Notes under the pieces: generated by a model
Database searches by the model: none
Told to the model about the DNA's origin: nothing
The model's input: the letters and a program-made list of their open reading frames with translations, nothing else
Source of the DNA: Variovorax sp. OV700
GTDB taxonomy: Bacteria; Pseudomonadota; Gammaproteobacteria; Burkholderiales; Burkholderiaceae_C
Direction: 5' to 3'
DNA: 64,000 nt
Assembly: GCF_900099805.1 (NCBI RefSeq)
Contig: NZ_FNDR01000005.1
Span: 124,001 to 188,000, forward strand
Part shown: piece by piece, positions 19,209 to 27,981 of the stretch
How the letters are laid out: the number at the start of each line of letters is the position of its first letter
Numbering within the stretch: the first letter of the stretch is position 1
Program-made: the position numbers and the translations under genes

Positions 19209-20117
19209 ATGCTCGAACTGAAGAACCTCAGCTACCACTATTCGCATGCCGAGCGGCCGGCGCTCGAAGAGGTTTCGCTCGCGGTACCCAGAGGCTGCGT
19301 GATGGGTTTGCTCGGCCCCAACGGCGCGGGCAAGACCACATTGATCTCGCACCTCTCGGGCGCGCTGGCCGTGCAGTCGGGCGAAATCCTCATCGACGGC
19401 CAACCGCTCCAGCACGTGCGCGCGAAAGCGCCCACACGCATTGCAGTCGCGCCGCAGGACCAAGCCTTCTATCCGATGCTCACGGTCGCCGAAAACCTTG
19501 CGTGCTTCGCCGCGGCAGGCGGCCTCACCGGTGCGCACAAGAAGGCGCGTATCGAAGCCTGCACTCGCTTTTCGCAGCTCGAGCAGTTTGCGAACGTGCG
19601 TGCCGAGCGCCTCTCGGGCGGGCTGAAACGCCGGCTCAACCTCGCCATCGCCCTTTTGCCCGAACCCGAGCTGATGCTGTTCGACGAGCCGACGGTGGGC
19701 GTCGATCCGCAATCGCGCGCCTTCATTCTGGACGCCATCAAGAGCCTCGCGCAACAGGGCGCCGCCGTGATCTACGCCTCGCATTACATGGAAGAGATCG
19801 AAGCCATCGCCGACCGAGTCGCCATCCTCGACCATGGCCGCGTGCTGCGCGAAGGTTCGCTCGAAGAATTGTTGTCGAAGAGCGCGATGCTGCTCACGCT
19901 GGCGGCCGACGGGCTGGACGAACAGAAGCTCTCGCGCTTCGGCGCCGTGGAGCCGGGTGGCGTGCATTGGCGCGTTCACCTCAACGAAGGCACTGGCCCC
20001 GGCCCCGTGCTGCAGGCCCTGGAAGCCGAAGGCATCGAGGTGCGCCACGCCGAGTTCGGCCGCCACGACCTCGAGCAGCTTTTCATGGCGCTCACCCATC
20101 GCTCCTTGCGCGACTGA
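19209..20117 (+). CDS. ABC-2 type exporter ATPase of the lipid-like cluster
   Basis: 302 aa. Walker A GPNGAGKT (36-43), signature LSGGLKRR (135-142) and Walker B LMLFDEP (D159, E160), with the H-loop in YASHYMEEI. The layout is that of drug/lipid exporters of the CcmA/NodI type. ATG 19209 is chosen because it begins the domain (MLELKNLSYHY); no ribosome site is clear and the upstream sequence is the repeat element. It powers the permease encoded 5 bp downstream. Confidence 0.92.
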   Translation: MLELKNLSYHYSHAERPALEEVSLAVPRGCVMGLLGPNGAGKTTLISHLSGALAVQSGEILIDGQPLQHVRAKAPTRIAVAPQDQAFYPMLTVAENLACFAAAGGLTGAHKKARIEACTRFSQLEQFANVRAERLSGGLKRRLNLAIALLPEPELMLFDEPTVGVDPQSRAFILDAIKSLAQQGAAVIYASHYMEEIEAIADRVAILDHGRVLREGSLEELLSKSAMLLTLAADGLDEQKLSRFGAVEPGGVHWRVHLNEGTGPGPVLQALEAEGIEVRHAEFGRHDLEQLFMALTHRSLRD

Positions 20118-20122
20118 ACGCC

Positions 20123-21280
20123 ATGCTGCTTGCGCTCATCAAGAAAGAACTGCTCGCACTCGCGCGCGACATGCACGGGCTCGCGGCACTGTTTTTCATG
20201 CCGATGGCCTTCATTGTGTTGATGTCGCTCACGCTCAAAGACATCTACCGGCCGCCGCTGGCCGAGCTTGGTTACGCGGTGGACGTGCGCGACACCGGGA
20301 CGCCCGCGCAATGGCTGCAGCAGATCTGGCAGCGCAGCCATGGCGCACCCAAAGCGCTCGATGCCGACTGGCGGGCGCAGCTGCGCAGCGGCGCGCTCAA
20401 GTACGTCATCGTGCTGGAACCCGGTCTTTCGGCAGAACTGGAGTCGGCCGCGCTCTCGACCAAGGCCCACATCCGTCTGCTGACGGAGCCGGGCATCGAC
20501 GCCAACCTGTTCAACGCCCTGCGCGCCGAACTGGTCGGCGCATCCGGCGAACTGAAGGCGCGCCTCGCGCTGGCGGTGCCCGGCACGTCCGGCCCACCGC
20601 CGGGCGCTTCGATCCAGGCGCTGGTAAATGCCGAGCGCTATTCCACTGCCGGGCCGCGGCCCACTTCGGTGCAGCAGAACGTGCCGGCGTGGCTGGTGTT
20701 CGGCATGTTCTTCGTGGTGGCCTCGCTCTCCAGCCTGTTCGTGCAGGAGCGCAGCTCGGGCGCGCTGGGCCGTCTGCGCAGCCTGGGCGTGTCGCGCTTC
20801 ATGCTGCTGATGTCGAAAGCGCTGCCTTATCTTGGGGTCAACGCACTGCAGGCCGTGCTGATGCTGGCGGCCGGCATCTGGCTCATGCCGCTGATCGGCG
20901 GCGATGCGCTTTCGCTCGCAGGCATCCATTGGGACGCGCTGGTGCTGGCGCTGGCGGCGGTGAGCCTGGCCGCGGTCAGCCTGTCGCTGGCCCTGGCATG
21001 CCTGGTGCGCAGCCATGCGCAGGCCGCAACCATCGGGCCGATGGTCAACGTGCTGATGGCGGCCGCCGGCGGCATCATGGTGCCGAAGTTCGTCATGCCG
21101 GGCTTCATGCAACGGCTGGTCGAAATCTCCCCGATGAACTGGGGGCTGGAAGCGCTGCTCACCGTGCTGTTGCGCGGCGGCGGCGTGGCCGACACTTTGC
21201 CGCAGGTCGGCCGGCTCGTGGTGTTCGCGGCAGCCATGTTCCTGCTTGCCGTCATTCTGTTTCGCAGGCCCGCATCGTGA
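20123..21280 (+). CDS. ABC-2 type exporter permease of the lipid-like cluster
   Basis: 385 aa. One N-terminal membrane helix (about 19-37), a large outer domain, then five further helices from about 190, with the ABC-2 hallmark VQERSSGALGRLRSLGVS before the core and a C-terminal helix. Begins 5 bp after the ATPase stop and overlaps the ACP start by 4 bp (GTGA). Likely exports the cluster's product, or a lipid carrying it. Confidence 0.9.
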   Translation: MLLALIKKELLALARDMHGLAALFFMPMAFIVLMSLTLKDIYRPPLAELGYAVDVRDTGTPAQWLQQIWQRSHGAPKALDADWRAQLRSGALKYVIVLEPGLSAELESAALSTKAHIRLLTEPGIDANLFNALRAELVGASGELKARLALAVPGTSGPPPGASIQALVNAERYSTAGPRPTSVQQNVPAWLVFGMFFVVASLSSLFVQERSSGALGRLRSLGVSRFMLLMSKALPYLGVNALQAVLMLAAGIWLMPLIGGDALSLAGIHWDALVLALAAVSLAAVSLSLALACLVRSHAQAATIGPMVNVLMAAAGGIMVPKFVMPGFMQRLVEISPMNWGLEALLTVLLRGGGVADTLPQVGRLVVFAAAMFLLAVILFRRPAS

Positions 21281-21552
21281 CCGACTCCGTATCCGCTGAA
21301 TTCATTGCCAGCCTGAAGGCCATGGTGCTCGAGGCCGTCGAAAAAGACGCACCACCGGGTGGCCTTGGCGATGACGAACCGTTGTTCGGGCCCGAGGCCC
21401 GGCTCGACCTCGACTCGCTCGACGCCCTGCAGGTGTCGATGACGATCCAGCAGCGCTTTGGCCTGCGCATGCCCGACAGCAAAGAGACGCGGCGCGCGCT
21501 CACGTCCATTGCCCACCTGGCCGACCACCTGGTGCAAGCGGGCAGGGCATGA
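21277..21552 (+). CDS. Acyl carrier protein of the lipid-like cluster
   Basis: 91 aa from GTG 21277, which overlaps the permease stop. The phosphopantetheine attachment site is Ser47 in RLDLDSLDALQV, and the domain ends in a helix at TSIAHLADHLVQAG. Dedicated carrier for the growing or finished acyl chain. The stop overlaps the ketosynthase ATG (ATGA), so the two are probably made in fixed ratio. No phosphopantetheinyl transferase gene is in the window. Confidence 0.9.
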   Translation: MTDSVSAEFIASLKAMVLEAVEKDAPPGGLGDDEPLFGPEARLDLDSLDALQVSMTIQQRFGLRMPDSKETRRALTSIAHLADHLVQAGRA

Positions 21553-22628
21553 GCGTTGAGGGCGTGTATCTCGCCGGCACGGGCCTGGCCTGTGCGCTGG
21601 GCAATGATCTTGCGTCGTCCATGGCGTCCGTTGCGCGCGGCGGTGTAAGTCCCACGCCGGTTGCAATCTCGCAAGGCGTGCAATGGCCCGTGTTCATGCT
21701 GCCGCCGCAAGACGGCAGCTGGACCGAACGGCTGGAGCACACCGTGCGCAGCGTGGCTGCACAAGCAGGCGAGGGCGCAGGCGGACGCTCCGGCCCGCTG
21801 TTCGTTGCATCGTCCTCGCTGGACATCGGCGACATGGAGCACGAGGCGCAAGACCTCCGCCTGGGCGGCGACCTGCAGGACTTTGCCGGCCTCGTGGCCC
21901 GCGCGCTCGACTGGCAGGGGCCGGTTTTCACCATCTCGACAGCCTGCACCTCGGCGCTCAATGCGGTGCTGGCGGCCTGCGACTTCATTCGATGCGGGGA
22001 GGCCGATGAGGCGCTGGTCATCGGGGCCGAACTCGGCAATCGCTTCACCGTGGCCGGCTTCGGCGCCATGCAACTGCTGTCGCCCGATGCCGCGCGGCCT
22101 TTTGGCGCTGGCCGCAACGGACTGGTGCTCGGCGAAGCCGTGGCTGCATTGCGCCTCGGCTCGCGCGCGGCGCGCTGGCGCATTGGGGGCGGATCCGACG
22201 TGGTCGACGGGCGCAATCCCTCGGGCACCGAAGCCAGCGCAGTGGTTGCCATGTGCCGCGGGGCCCTGTCGCAGAGCGGGCTGAGTCCGCAAGATATCGA
22301 CCTGATCAAGGTGCAGGCCGCGGGCAGCCCGGTCAACGATGCGATCGAGGTGCAGGCGTTGAAGCAGGTCTTCGACACGCTGCCGCCGCTGGTGTCGCTC
22401 AAGTCGCTGCTTGGCCATACGTTGGGCGCATCGGGTGCTGCCGAACTTGCATTGCTCGTTGCCTGCATCGAAGCCGGGGCATGGCCGTCGACCGGCTATG
22501 CGATCGACGGCGAACTCGGCATCGCATTGAGTTTGCAGGCGCCCGCCAAGCTGCGCAACATCCTGTTCAACGTGGTCGGGTTCGGTGGTGGGCACGCCTC
22601 GCTGGTGCTGGAGGACTGCACCGCATGA
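21549..22628 (+). CDS. Ketosynthase-like protein lacking the first catalytic histidine
   Basis: 359 aa, KAS I/II fold, slightly short. Cys133 is present in ISTACTSALNAV, and the second His in SLKSLLGHTLGASGA (Lys285, His290). The first His, normally in NAHGT, is replaced: the segment reads VQAAGSPVND, so Ala258 stands at the His position. The C-terminal GFGGTNA motif reads GFGGGHASL. Loss of one His while keeping Cys is unlike both active condensing enzymes and Cys-less chain length factors. It may bind or transfer acyl groups rather than condense them. Overlaps neighbours on both sides by ATGA. Confidence 0.85.
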   Translation: MSVEGVYLAGTGLACALGNDLASSMASVARGGVSPTPVAISQGVQWPVFMLPPQDGSWTERLEHTVRSVAAQAGEGAGGRSGPLFVASSSLDIGDMEHEAQDLRLGGDLQDFAGLVARALDWQGPVFTISTACTSALNAVLAACDFIRCGEADEALVIGAELGNRFTVAGFGAMQLLSPDAARPFGAGRNGLVLGEAVAALRLGSRAARWRIGGGSDVVDGRNPSGTEASAVVAMCRGALSQSGLSPQDIDLIKVQAAGSPVNDAIEVQALKQVFDTLPPLVSLKSLLGHTLGASGAAELALLVACIEAGAWPSTGYAIDGELGIALSLQAPAKLRNILFNVVGFGGGHASLVLEDCTA

Positions 22629-23113
22629 GCGAGTGGCGCACCGTCGCGCACTTCAGCGCCGATCCGCTGCCCGCGGATTGGCGCGACCGGCTGGCGCACC
22701 GGCTCGGCCGTCGGCCGCGGCGCGTCGGCCTCTGGACCGAACTCGCGATGTACGGCGCGCGCTGCTGCCTCGATGCGGCGGGCGAGGATGCGCTGCCCAC
22801 GGGCGCCCGCCTGCGCGTGTCGAGCATGCGCGGTGCCTGGGGTGTGACGCATGCGGGCCTGGCGCAGCTCGACGCGGGCGCGCTCATGCCGTTCACCTTC
22901 ATGCAGGGCCAGCCTGCACTGATGCTGGCGGAGGTCGGCCGCTGTCTCGAATGGCAGGGCGACGCGAGCTTTGCCTTGTGCCGCGACCCGCAGCAGCTGC
23001 TGCGGCTTTCGCGAACCGGCGCGCGGAGCGACGGCCTGCTGCTGGGCGTGGTGGAAGAGGAGCGCAATGGCGAAAAGCCGCGCTCCGAATGGTGGCGTCT
23101 GGTGCCGGCCTGA
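22625..23113 (+). CDS. Small ketosynthase-like protein (Ketoacyl-synt_2-type)
   Basis: 162 aa. The order of weak motifs (RVGLWTELAMYGARCCLDAA, then LRVSSMRGAWGVTHAGLAQL, then ALMPFTFMQGQPALMLAEVG) follows the N-terminal half of ketosynthase-like chain-length proteins found in aryl polyene and related clusters; no catalytic Cys is evident at the usual place. It may be a partner subunit of the upstream ketosynthase. It is the last gene of the cluster; its start overlaps the ketosynthase stop (ATGA). The family call is by eye and moderate. Confidence 0.55.
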   Translation: MSEWRTVAHFSADPLPADWRDRLAHRLGRRPRRVGLWTELAMYGARCCLDAAGEDALPTGARLRVSSMRGAWGVTHAGLAQLDAGALMPFTFMQGQPALMLAEVGRCLEWQGDASFALCRDPQQLLRLSRTGARSDGLLLGVVEEERNGEKPRSEWWRLVPA

Positions 23114-23144
23114 AGCACCGTTGCCTCGCCCGCGCTGTGCAGGA

Positions 23145-23774
23145 TCAGGCTGTTGCTGCGATTGATCGCGCCAGGTTGGCGCGAGCGCGTACCTCGAGCA
23201 GCGCATGCATGCGGGGCGTAGCGTAGATCGCCTCCCGCGTCAGGAAGCGCTGCAGGATGGCGCGGCGGCGCGGCAAGCGCACCTCGGCGGACACAAAGGC
23301 GTATTCGGCGTGCACCTGCCGTTCATATTCGTCGAAGCGCTCCCGCTCCGCACCGAGAATCGACAGGTCGATGTCGATCAGCAATTTGGCATCGCGGCCT
23401 TCAGGGACGGCATCGTGCCGCGTGGCCATCACCAGGGCGTGCACACGGTCGGCCGCCTCGGCCTGCGCGCCGGCGGCGAGCATCGCGCTGCGCGCCCATT
23501 CGGCACTGCGTGCCTCGTTGTCTTCGTGCGCATGCACGTCGTAGATGGCGTCGTGAAACCAGAGCGCGAGCGCCACCTCGCCCGGGCGCTCGGCCAGCGC
23601 TTGCTCGCGCTCGAACCACCTCAGGCATTCGCCCAGGTGCTGCAAGGTGTGATAGTGGCGCTGCGGCTCGCTGTAGCTGCGCTGGAGCTCGATGCAAAGG
23701 GCCTCGTCGGCGGGCGCCACACCCAGCGCGCCCCACGCGGCGTTCCAGTTGGCCAGCAGCGCCTCGGGTGTCAT
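23145..23774 (-). CDS. HD-domain metal-dependent phosphohydrolase-like protein
   Basis: 209 aa. Metal ligands can be seen in HYHTLQHL (His42, His46) and LWFHDAIYD (His74, Asp75), with a later Asp in the LIDIDLSILG segment. Related proteins are small predicted HD hydrolases of unknown substrate. Four bases separate its start from the mltB stop on the same strand, so they are co-transcribed. It converges on the lipid-like cluster with 31 bp between stops. Confidence 0.85.
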   Translation of the reverse strand: MTPEALLANWNAAWGALGVAPADEALCIELQRSYSEPQRHYHTLQHLGECLRWFEREQALAERPGEVALALWFHDAIYDVHAHEDNEARSAEWARSAMLAAGAQAEAADRVHALVMATRHDAVPEGRDAKLLIDIDLSILGAERERFDEYERQVHAEYAFVSAEVRLPRRRAILQRFLTREAIYATPRMHALLEVRARANLARSIAATA

Positions 23775-23778
23775 TGGT

Positions 23779-24870
23779 CTATTGCTCCATGGCGGCTTTG
23801 ACCTCCTGGCCCAGGTCGAGCACCGACATCGCGTAGTAGCTGCTCCAGTTGTAGCGCGTGATCACGTAGAAGTTGCGCGTGCCCGCCACATAAGTCGGCG
23901 GCGCGTCGGCGCCGTTCTGCAGTTCGATGAGCGCGAGCAAGCCTTTGTGCCGGAGACCCTCGCCTTCAGGCACCGCGCCAGCTGCCACGAAGCTGTCGGC
24001 GCTGAAGCTCGGCAGGATGTCGGGAGCCAGAAGCACCGCCTTCTTGAGTCGGGCTTCTTCGAAATGCACGGGATAGATGGAGGGCATGCCGGGTGTCCAG
24101 CCAAAGGCCTTGAAGTAATTGGCGACCGAGCCAATCACGTCGGCGGGGTTGTCGACCAGGTCGATGCGGCTGTCACCGTCGAAATCGACCGCGTACTTGG
24201 CGATGCTGCTCGGCATGAACTGGGGCATGCCCATCGCGCCTGCGTAGCTGCCCACGGGCCGCAGGGGATCGTCGGAGGTGCGGCTTTCGGTGCTGAGAAA
24301 ACTCTCCAGCTCGCCGCGAAAGAAAGTCTCGCGCTCGGCCGCGCGCGGGTGGGCCTGCGGAAAGTCGAACGCCAGCGTGGCCAGCGCATCGATCACCCGG
24401 AAGTTGCCCATGTTGCGGCCGTAGATGGTCTCGACACCCACAATGCCCACGATGATTTCCGGCGGCACGCCGTACACCTCTTCAGCCCGTGCGAGCGTCT
24501 CGGCATTGGCTCGCCAGAAGCGCACGCCGGCGGCGATGCGCGTCGCGTCGATGAAGCGGCTGCGGTAGGCCTGCCAGTTCTTTACAGTGCCGACAGGGCC
24601 GGGCAGCATCAGGCGCGGCACGTTCGGCAGGAAGCGGGCGCTGCCGATCGTCGCGCGCACCCATTCGCGGTCGAGGCCGCGTCGTTCGGCCACGTCGTCG
24701 GCAAAGCGCATGGCGTCGTCGCGCGTGGCGTAGGGCGCGCTGCCGGCCACGGTTTTTACCGAGCGGCCGTTGGCGGGTTTCTGGGCTTGCGCACCCAGGG
24801 ACCACGCGCAGCAAGCGGCGAGCAGGACGACGGCAGCGGCGCGCGGCGGCGCAGGTAGAAAAAATCGCAT
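23779..24870 (-). CDS. mltB: Lytic murein transglycosylase B family protein
   Basis: 363 aa. Cleaves peptidoglycan glycan strands to anhydromuropeptides in the periplasm. Catalytic Glu147 sits in VGIVGVETIYGRNMGN, and SYAGAMGMPQFMPSSIAKYA plus DFDGDSRIDL follow, all typical of MltB/SltB1. The N-terminus is a signal with VLLAAC ending at Cys20, a possible lipobox. ATG 24870 is the natural start. It precedes the HD gene and follows the TgpA gene on the same strand after a 52-bp gap. Confidence 0.92.
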   Translation of the reverse strand: MRFFLPAPPRAAAVVLLAACCAWSLGAQAQKPANGRSVKTVAGSAPYATRDDAMRFADDVAERRGLDREWVRATIGSARFLPNVPRLMLPGPVGTVKNWQAYRSRFIDATRIAAGVRFWRANAETLARAEEVYGVPPEIIVGIVGVETIYGRNMGNFRVIDALATLAFDFPQAHPRAAERETFFRGELESFLSTESRTSDDPLRPVGSYAGAMGMPQFMPSSIAKYAVDFDGDSRIDLVDNPADVIGSVANYFKAFGWTPGMPSIYPVHFEEARLKKAVLLAPDILPSFSADSFVAAGAVPEGEGLRHKGLLALIELQNGADAPPTYVAGTRNFYVITRYNWSSYYAMSVLDLGQEVKAAMEQ

Positions 24871-24922
24871 GGGCGCGATTGTGCCGTCCGCCCGCGTCCG
24901 GCTTCGCGGAACACATGCGGTT

Positions 24923-26941
24923 TCAGCGCTTGGGGTTCGGCGCGGGCCAGTTCAGCCGGCGGAACTCGCTGCGCAGGGCCGCCAGTGAATTGGGCGAGAC
25001 CTCGGCGTAGCGCTGGGCTTCGAGCTTCAGCAGCCAGTCGCGCACCGCCTGGGCTGCGGGCCCGAAGCGTGCTTCGGCCTGCGCGGCCATCTGGCGCGGC
25101 GGCGCCGTCTCGGACACCTTGAGGCCTGCCTTGGCGAGGCGCGCGCGCGCCTGGGCCAGCAGGCGCAGCCATGGGTCATGCTGGCTGCGTTCCCACAAGG
25201 CCCATCCCGCGCCGGCCAGGCTCGCGCCCACCAGCAGATAGAGCAGCACATAGGCCAGGTCTTCGAGGCTTGGCGCTTCGAAGCCGATACGCTTCAGCAG
25301 GTTGAGCTGGCGGCTCTGGGTGTAGTTGAGTACCCACTGGTTCCAGCCGTTGTTCACGGCTTCCCACGCGGCGCGTACGTTTTGCGCCAGCGTCGGGCTC
25401 ATCGCGCCGATGGCGCCTGCGAACAGGCCCGGCTGGGGCACGAGCCGCTGCTGCTGGCCGACGCGTCCTGGCGACACCGCGCCGGTGGGATCGACGCGCA
25501 TCCAGCCCACGCCTTCCTGCCAGACTTCGGCCCAGGCGTGCGCATCGCTCTGGCGCAGCACCCAGAAGTTGTCGACGCCGTTGAGTTCGCCGCCCTGGTA
25601 GCCGGTCACGATGCGTGCCGGAATGCCCAGCCCGCGCATCAGCACCACGAAGGCCGAGGCGATGTGCTCGCAGAAGCCTTCCTTGCGGTCGAACCAGAAC
25701 TCGTCAGCGGTGTTATCGCCGTAGAAACCCGGCTCCAGCGTGTAGGTGTAGCCGCCGGTGCGCAGCCGCTGCAGCGCCGCATGAACGAAGGCCTGCGTGT
25801 CGGCGTTGGCGAGGGCGGGCTGGGCGCGCATTTCGGCGGCCAGCGCGGCGGTGCGCGGATTCGTGCCGGGCGGCAGAGCCAGGTACGGACGCAGCGCGGC
25901 CGTCTGCCGTGTCGGGCCGCTCGCGAACTGCGTATGGCTTTCGGCGCGGTAGCGCACCAGGTCGGAGATGGGGCGGTTCGCGAGCCATTGCAGGTCCGGC
26001 GTGCCCAGCACTTCGAAGCCGGGTACTTCGGGCGGGCTTTGCGCCGCATCGAGCGTGAGCAGCCAGGGCCGGTGGCTGGGCTCGAGCGTGATCTCGTAGC
26101 GCACCGACTGGCCGCTGGTGCGCAGGTTGCCCGAAGCCGGTGCGCCGCGCGACCAACTCGGCAGCGCCGTCCACTCGCGCCCGTCGAACTGCGCGAGCAC
26201 CGGGCCGCGGAAATAAAGCTGGCTCTGCGGCGGCACGCGATCGTTCTCGAACTTGATGCGTGCTGCAATGCCATCGTCCAGCGCCAGCTGGGCAATGGTG
26301 CCCACGCGCATGGTGTTCGACAGGCCCGTGCGGCCCGCCATGGCATCGGCGGGCGTGCCCCACAGCGGCGCAAAGCGCGGGAACAGCAGGAACAACGCCA
26401 GCATGATCGGCGCACCCAGCAAAGCCATCCAGCTGGCGGTGCGCGCGGCCAGCATCAGCGGCGGCTTGCCTACCGGCATGTGCGCATTGACGAGTGCGGT
26501 GAGCAGGCCCATCAGCGCGAGCAGCATGGTGACCGCGGTCATCAGCGACTGCGAATAGAAGAAGTTCGTGAGCATCGCGAAGAAGCCCAGGAAGAACAGG
26601 ACGAAGGCGTCCCTGCGCGCGCGCAGCTCCAGCGTCTTGAGGGCCAGCAGGATCACGACCAGCGTGACGCCCGCGTCGCGGCCCAGCAGCGTGCGGTGCG
26701 TGGCGAAGGTGGCGGCCAATGTCAACACCAGCAGGCCCACGCGCGCCCACTTGCCCGGCAGCGGACGGGCTTCGATGGCCAGGGTGCCGCGATACACCAG
26801 GACCATCGCTGTGATGGCGCTGCACCACCACGGCAGGTTCTCGGCCTGCGGAAGCACGATGAGCGCGATGACGATCAGCAGGAACAGGGTGTCCCTGGCG
26901 TCCCTTGGCAGCGCCGAGATTTCGCGCATGAACTTGTTCAT
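24923..26941 (-). CDS. TgpA-family transglutaminase-like membrane protein
   Basis: 672 aa. N-terminal block of about six to seven membrane helices (DUF3488 region, residues 15-190), a periplasmic transglutaminase-like domain with Cys424 (KEGFCEHIA), His468 (SDAHAWAEVW) and Asp484 (RVDPTG), and a C-terminal helix near 575 followed by a DUF4129-like tail. Third gene of the moxR-DUF58-tgpA row, a widely conserved arrangement whose function is unclear. Begins 31 bp after the DUF58 stop. Confidence 0.93.
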   Translation of the reverse strand: MNKFMREISALPRDARDTLFLLIVIALIVLPQAENLPWWCSAITAMVLVYRGTLAIEARPLPGKWARVGLLVLTLAATFATHRTLLGRDAGVTLVVILLALKTLELRARRDAFVLFFLGFFAMLTNFFYSQSLMTAVTMLLALMGLLTALVNAHMPVGKPPLMLAARTASWMALLGAPIMLALFLLFPRFAPLWGTPADAMAGRTGLSNTMRVGTIAQLALDDGIAARIKFENDRVPPQSQLYFRGPVLAQFDGREWTALPSWSRGAPASGNLRTSGQSVRYEITLEPSHRPWLLTLDAAQSPPEVPGFEVLGTPDLQWLANRPISDLVRYRAESHTQFASGPTRQTAALRPYLALPPGTNPRTAALAAEMRAQPALANADTQAFVHAALQRLRTGGYTYTLEPGFYGDNTADEFWFDRKEGFCEHIASAFVVLMRGLGIPARIVTGYQGGELNGVDNFWVLRQSDAHAWAEVWQEGVGWMRVDPTGAVSPGRVGQQQRLVPQPGLFAGAIGAMSPTLAQNVRAAWEAVNNGWNQWVLNYTQSRQLNLLKRIGFEAPSLEDLAYVLLYLLVGASLAGAGWALWERSQHDPWLRLLAQARARLAKAGLKVSETAPPRQMAAQAEARFGPAAQAVRDWLLKLEAQRYAEVSPNSLAALRSEFRRLNWPAPNPKR

Positions 26942-26972
26942 GCGCGCAGCTCCTGGTGGAAAGGGCGGGCGT

Positions 26973-27944
26973 TCAACATAGGGCCAACGCTTCCAGGCAG
27001 GCTCTGCGGTGCGCCTCGCCCTGCGACGGCTGCAGCACCCGACCGGCCACGCGAACGCCGTAGTCCACGCCCAGCCGGTCGGCCATCAGCACCCAGGCGC
27101 AGAGCCTTGAAAGGCGTGCTTCGGTATCGGCGACGTTGGCTGCCTGCGCATCGAGCCACAGCTCTTCGCGTTGCGTTTGTTGCGTGTCACGGCTCACCAG
27201 GTCTTCCGACCCGGTGGCTTGCGCACGAGCCGCCTTTTTCCAGACCACGAGCTTGAGCGGATCGCCGCGCCGGTAGGCCCGCAAGCCGTCGTATTCCCCC
27301 GCGGCCTGGGCGCGCAGGGCGGCCGACGTGGCCGCCGGTCCTGACAGGGGTTCGCCGGGCGGCAGCGGTGGCGGATGCACCTCGGGCGTCGGATAGACCA
27401 GCATCTGCGCAGCGGGGCGCCACACGGTCCAGACGCGGAACGTTCCGAGCGGAAATCGGGTTTCAGCGGTGAGCGCAGGCACCGGATGGAGGCCGCGCCT
27501 CTCCGGCTGGAACGCGATCTCGACCGTGGCGCTGCCTTGGGCCGGTACGTCGGTCCAGGCCCACTGGCCGCTGCCGCGCACCGCCATGCCGATGCCGTAG
27601 CGCACGCTGCGACGCGTGTTGTGCAGCACCACGCGAAAAACGGCGGCGGCGCCCGCGTAATGCGGCTCGGGCGGCGTCAGGTGCATGGCCAGGCCGCGCA
27701 GCGTGGCGTGGCACACATGCATGCCCACGGCCACGCTGCCCGCAAGCAGGAAGGTCAGCAGGTAGCCGAGGTTGAGCTGGTAGTTGATCGACGCGATCAA
27801 GAGCACCAGCAGCGTGGCGCCCAGCAGCCAGCCGGCGCGCGTGGGCACGATGTAGACGTTGCGCTGCGTGAGTTCCAGCGTGTCCGAAGGCGGCCGGCGC
27901 GACAAAAACCAGCCGTCGATGCGCGAGCGTAGCGACGCGATCAT
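26973..27944 (-). CDS. DUF58 domain-containing protein
   Basis: 323 aa from ATG 27944 (a TTG at 27953 is possible). Two hydrophobic helices at about residues 32-75, then the DUF58 motif: EYDGLRAYRRGDPLKLVVWK. Usually encoded between a MoxR ATPase and a TgpA transglutaminase, as here, and thought to act as their partner. No catalytic residue can be named. The shortened tail suggests the von Willebrand-like part is compact. Confidence 0.9.
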   Translation of the reverse strand: MIASLRSRIDGWFLSRRPPSDTLELTQRNVYIVPTRAGWLLGATLLVLLIASINYQLNLGYLLTFLLAGSVAVGMHVCHATLRGLAMHLTPPEPHYAGAAAVFRVVLHNTRRSVRYGIGMAVRGSGQWAWTDVPAQGSATVEIAFQPERRGLHPVPALTAETRFPLGTFRVWTVWRPAAQMLVYPTPEVHPPPLPPGEPLSGPAATSAALRAQAAGEYDGLRAYRRGDPLKLVVWKKAARAQATGSEDLVSRDTQQTQREELWLDAQAANVADTEARLSRLCAWVLMADRLGVDYGVRVAGRVLQPSQGEAHRRACLEALALC

Positions 27945-27981
27945 CGGTGGCAAAGCGGCTGGTTCACGGGCCGGTTCATCG

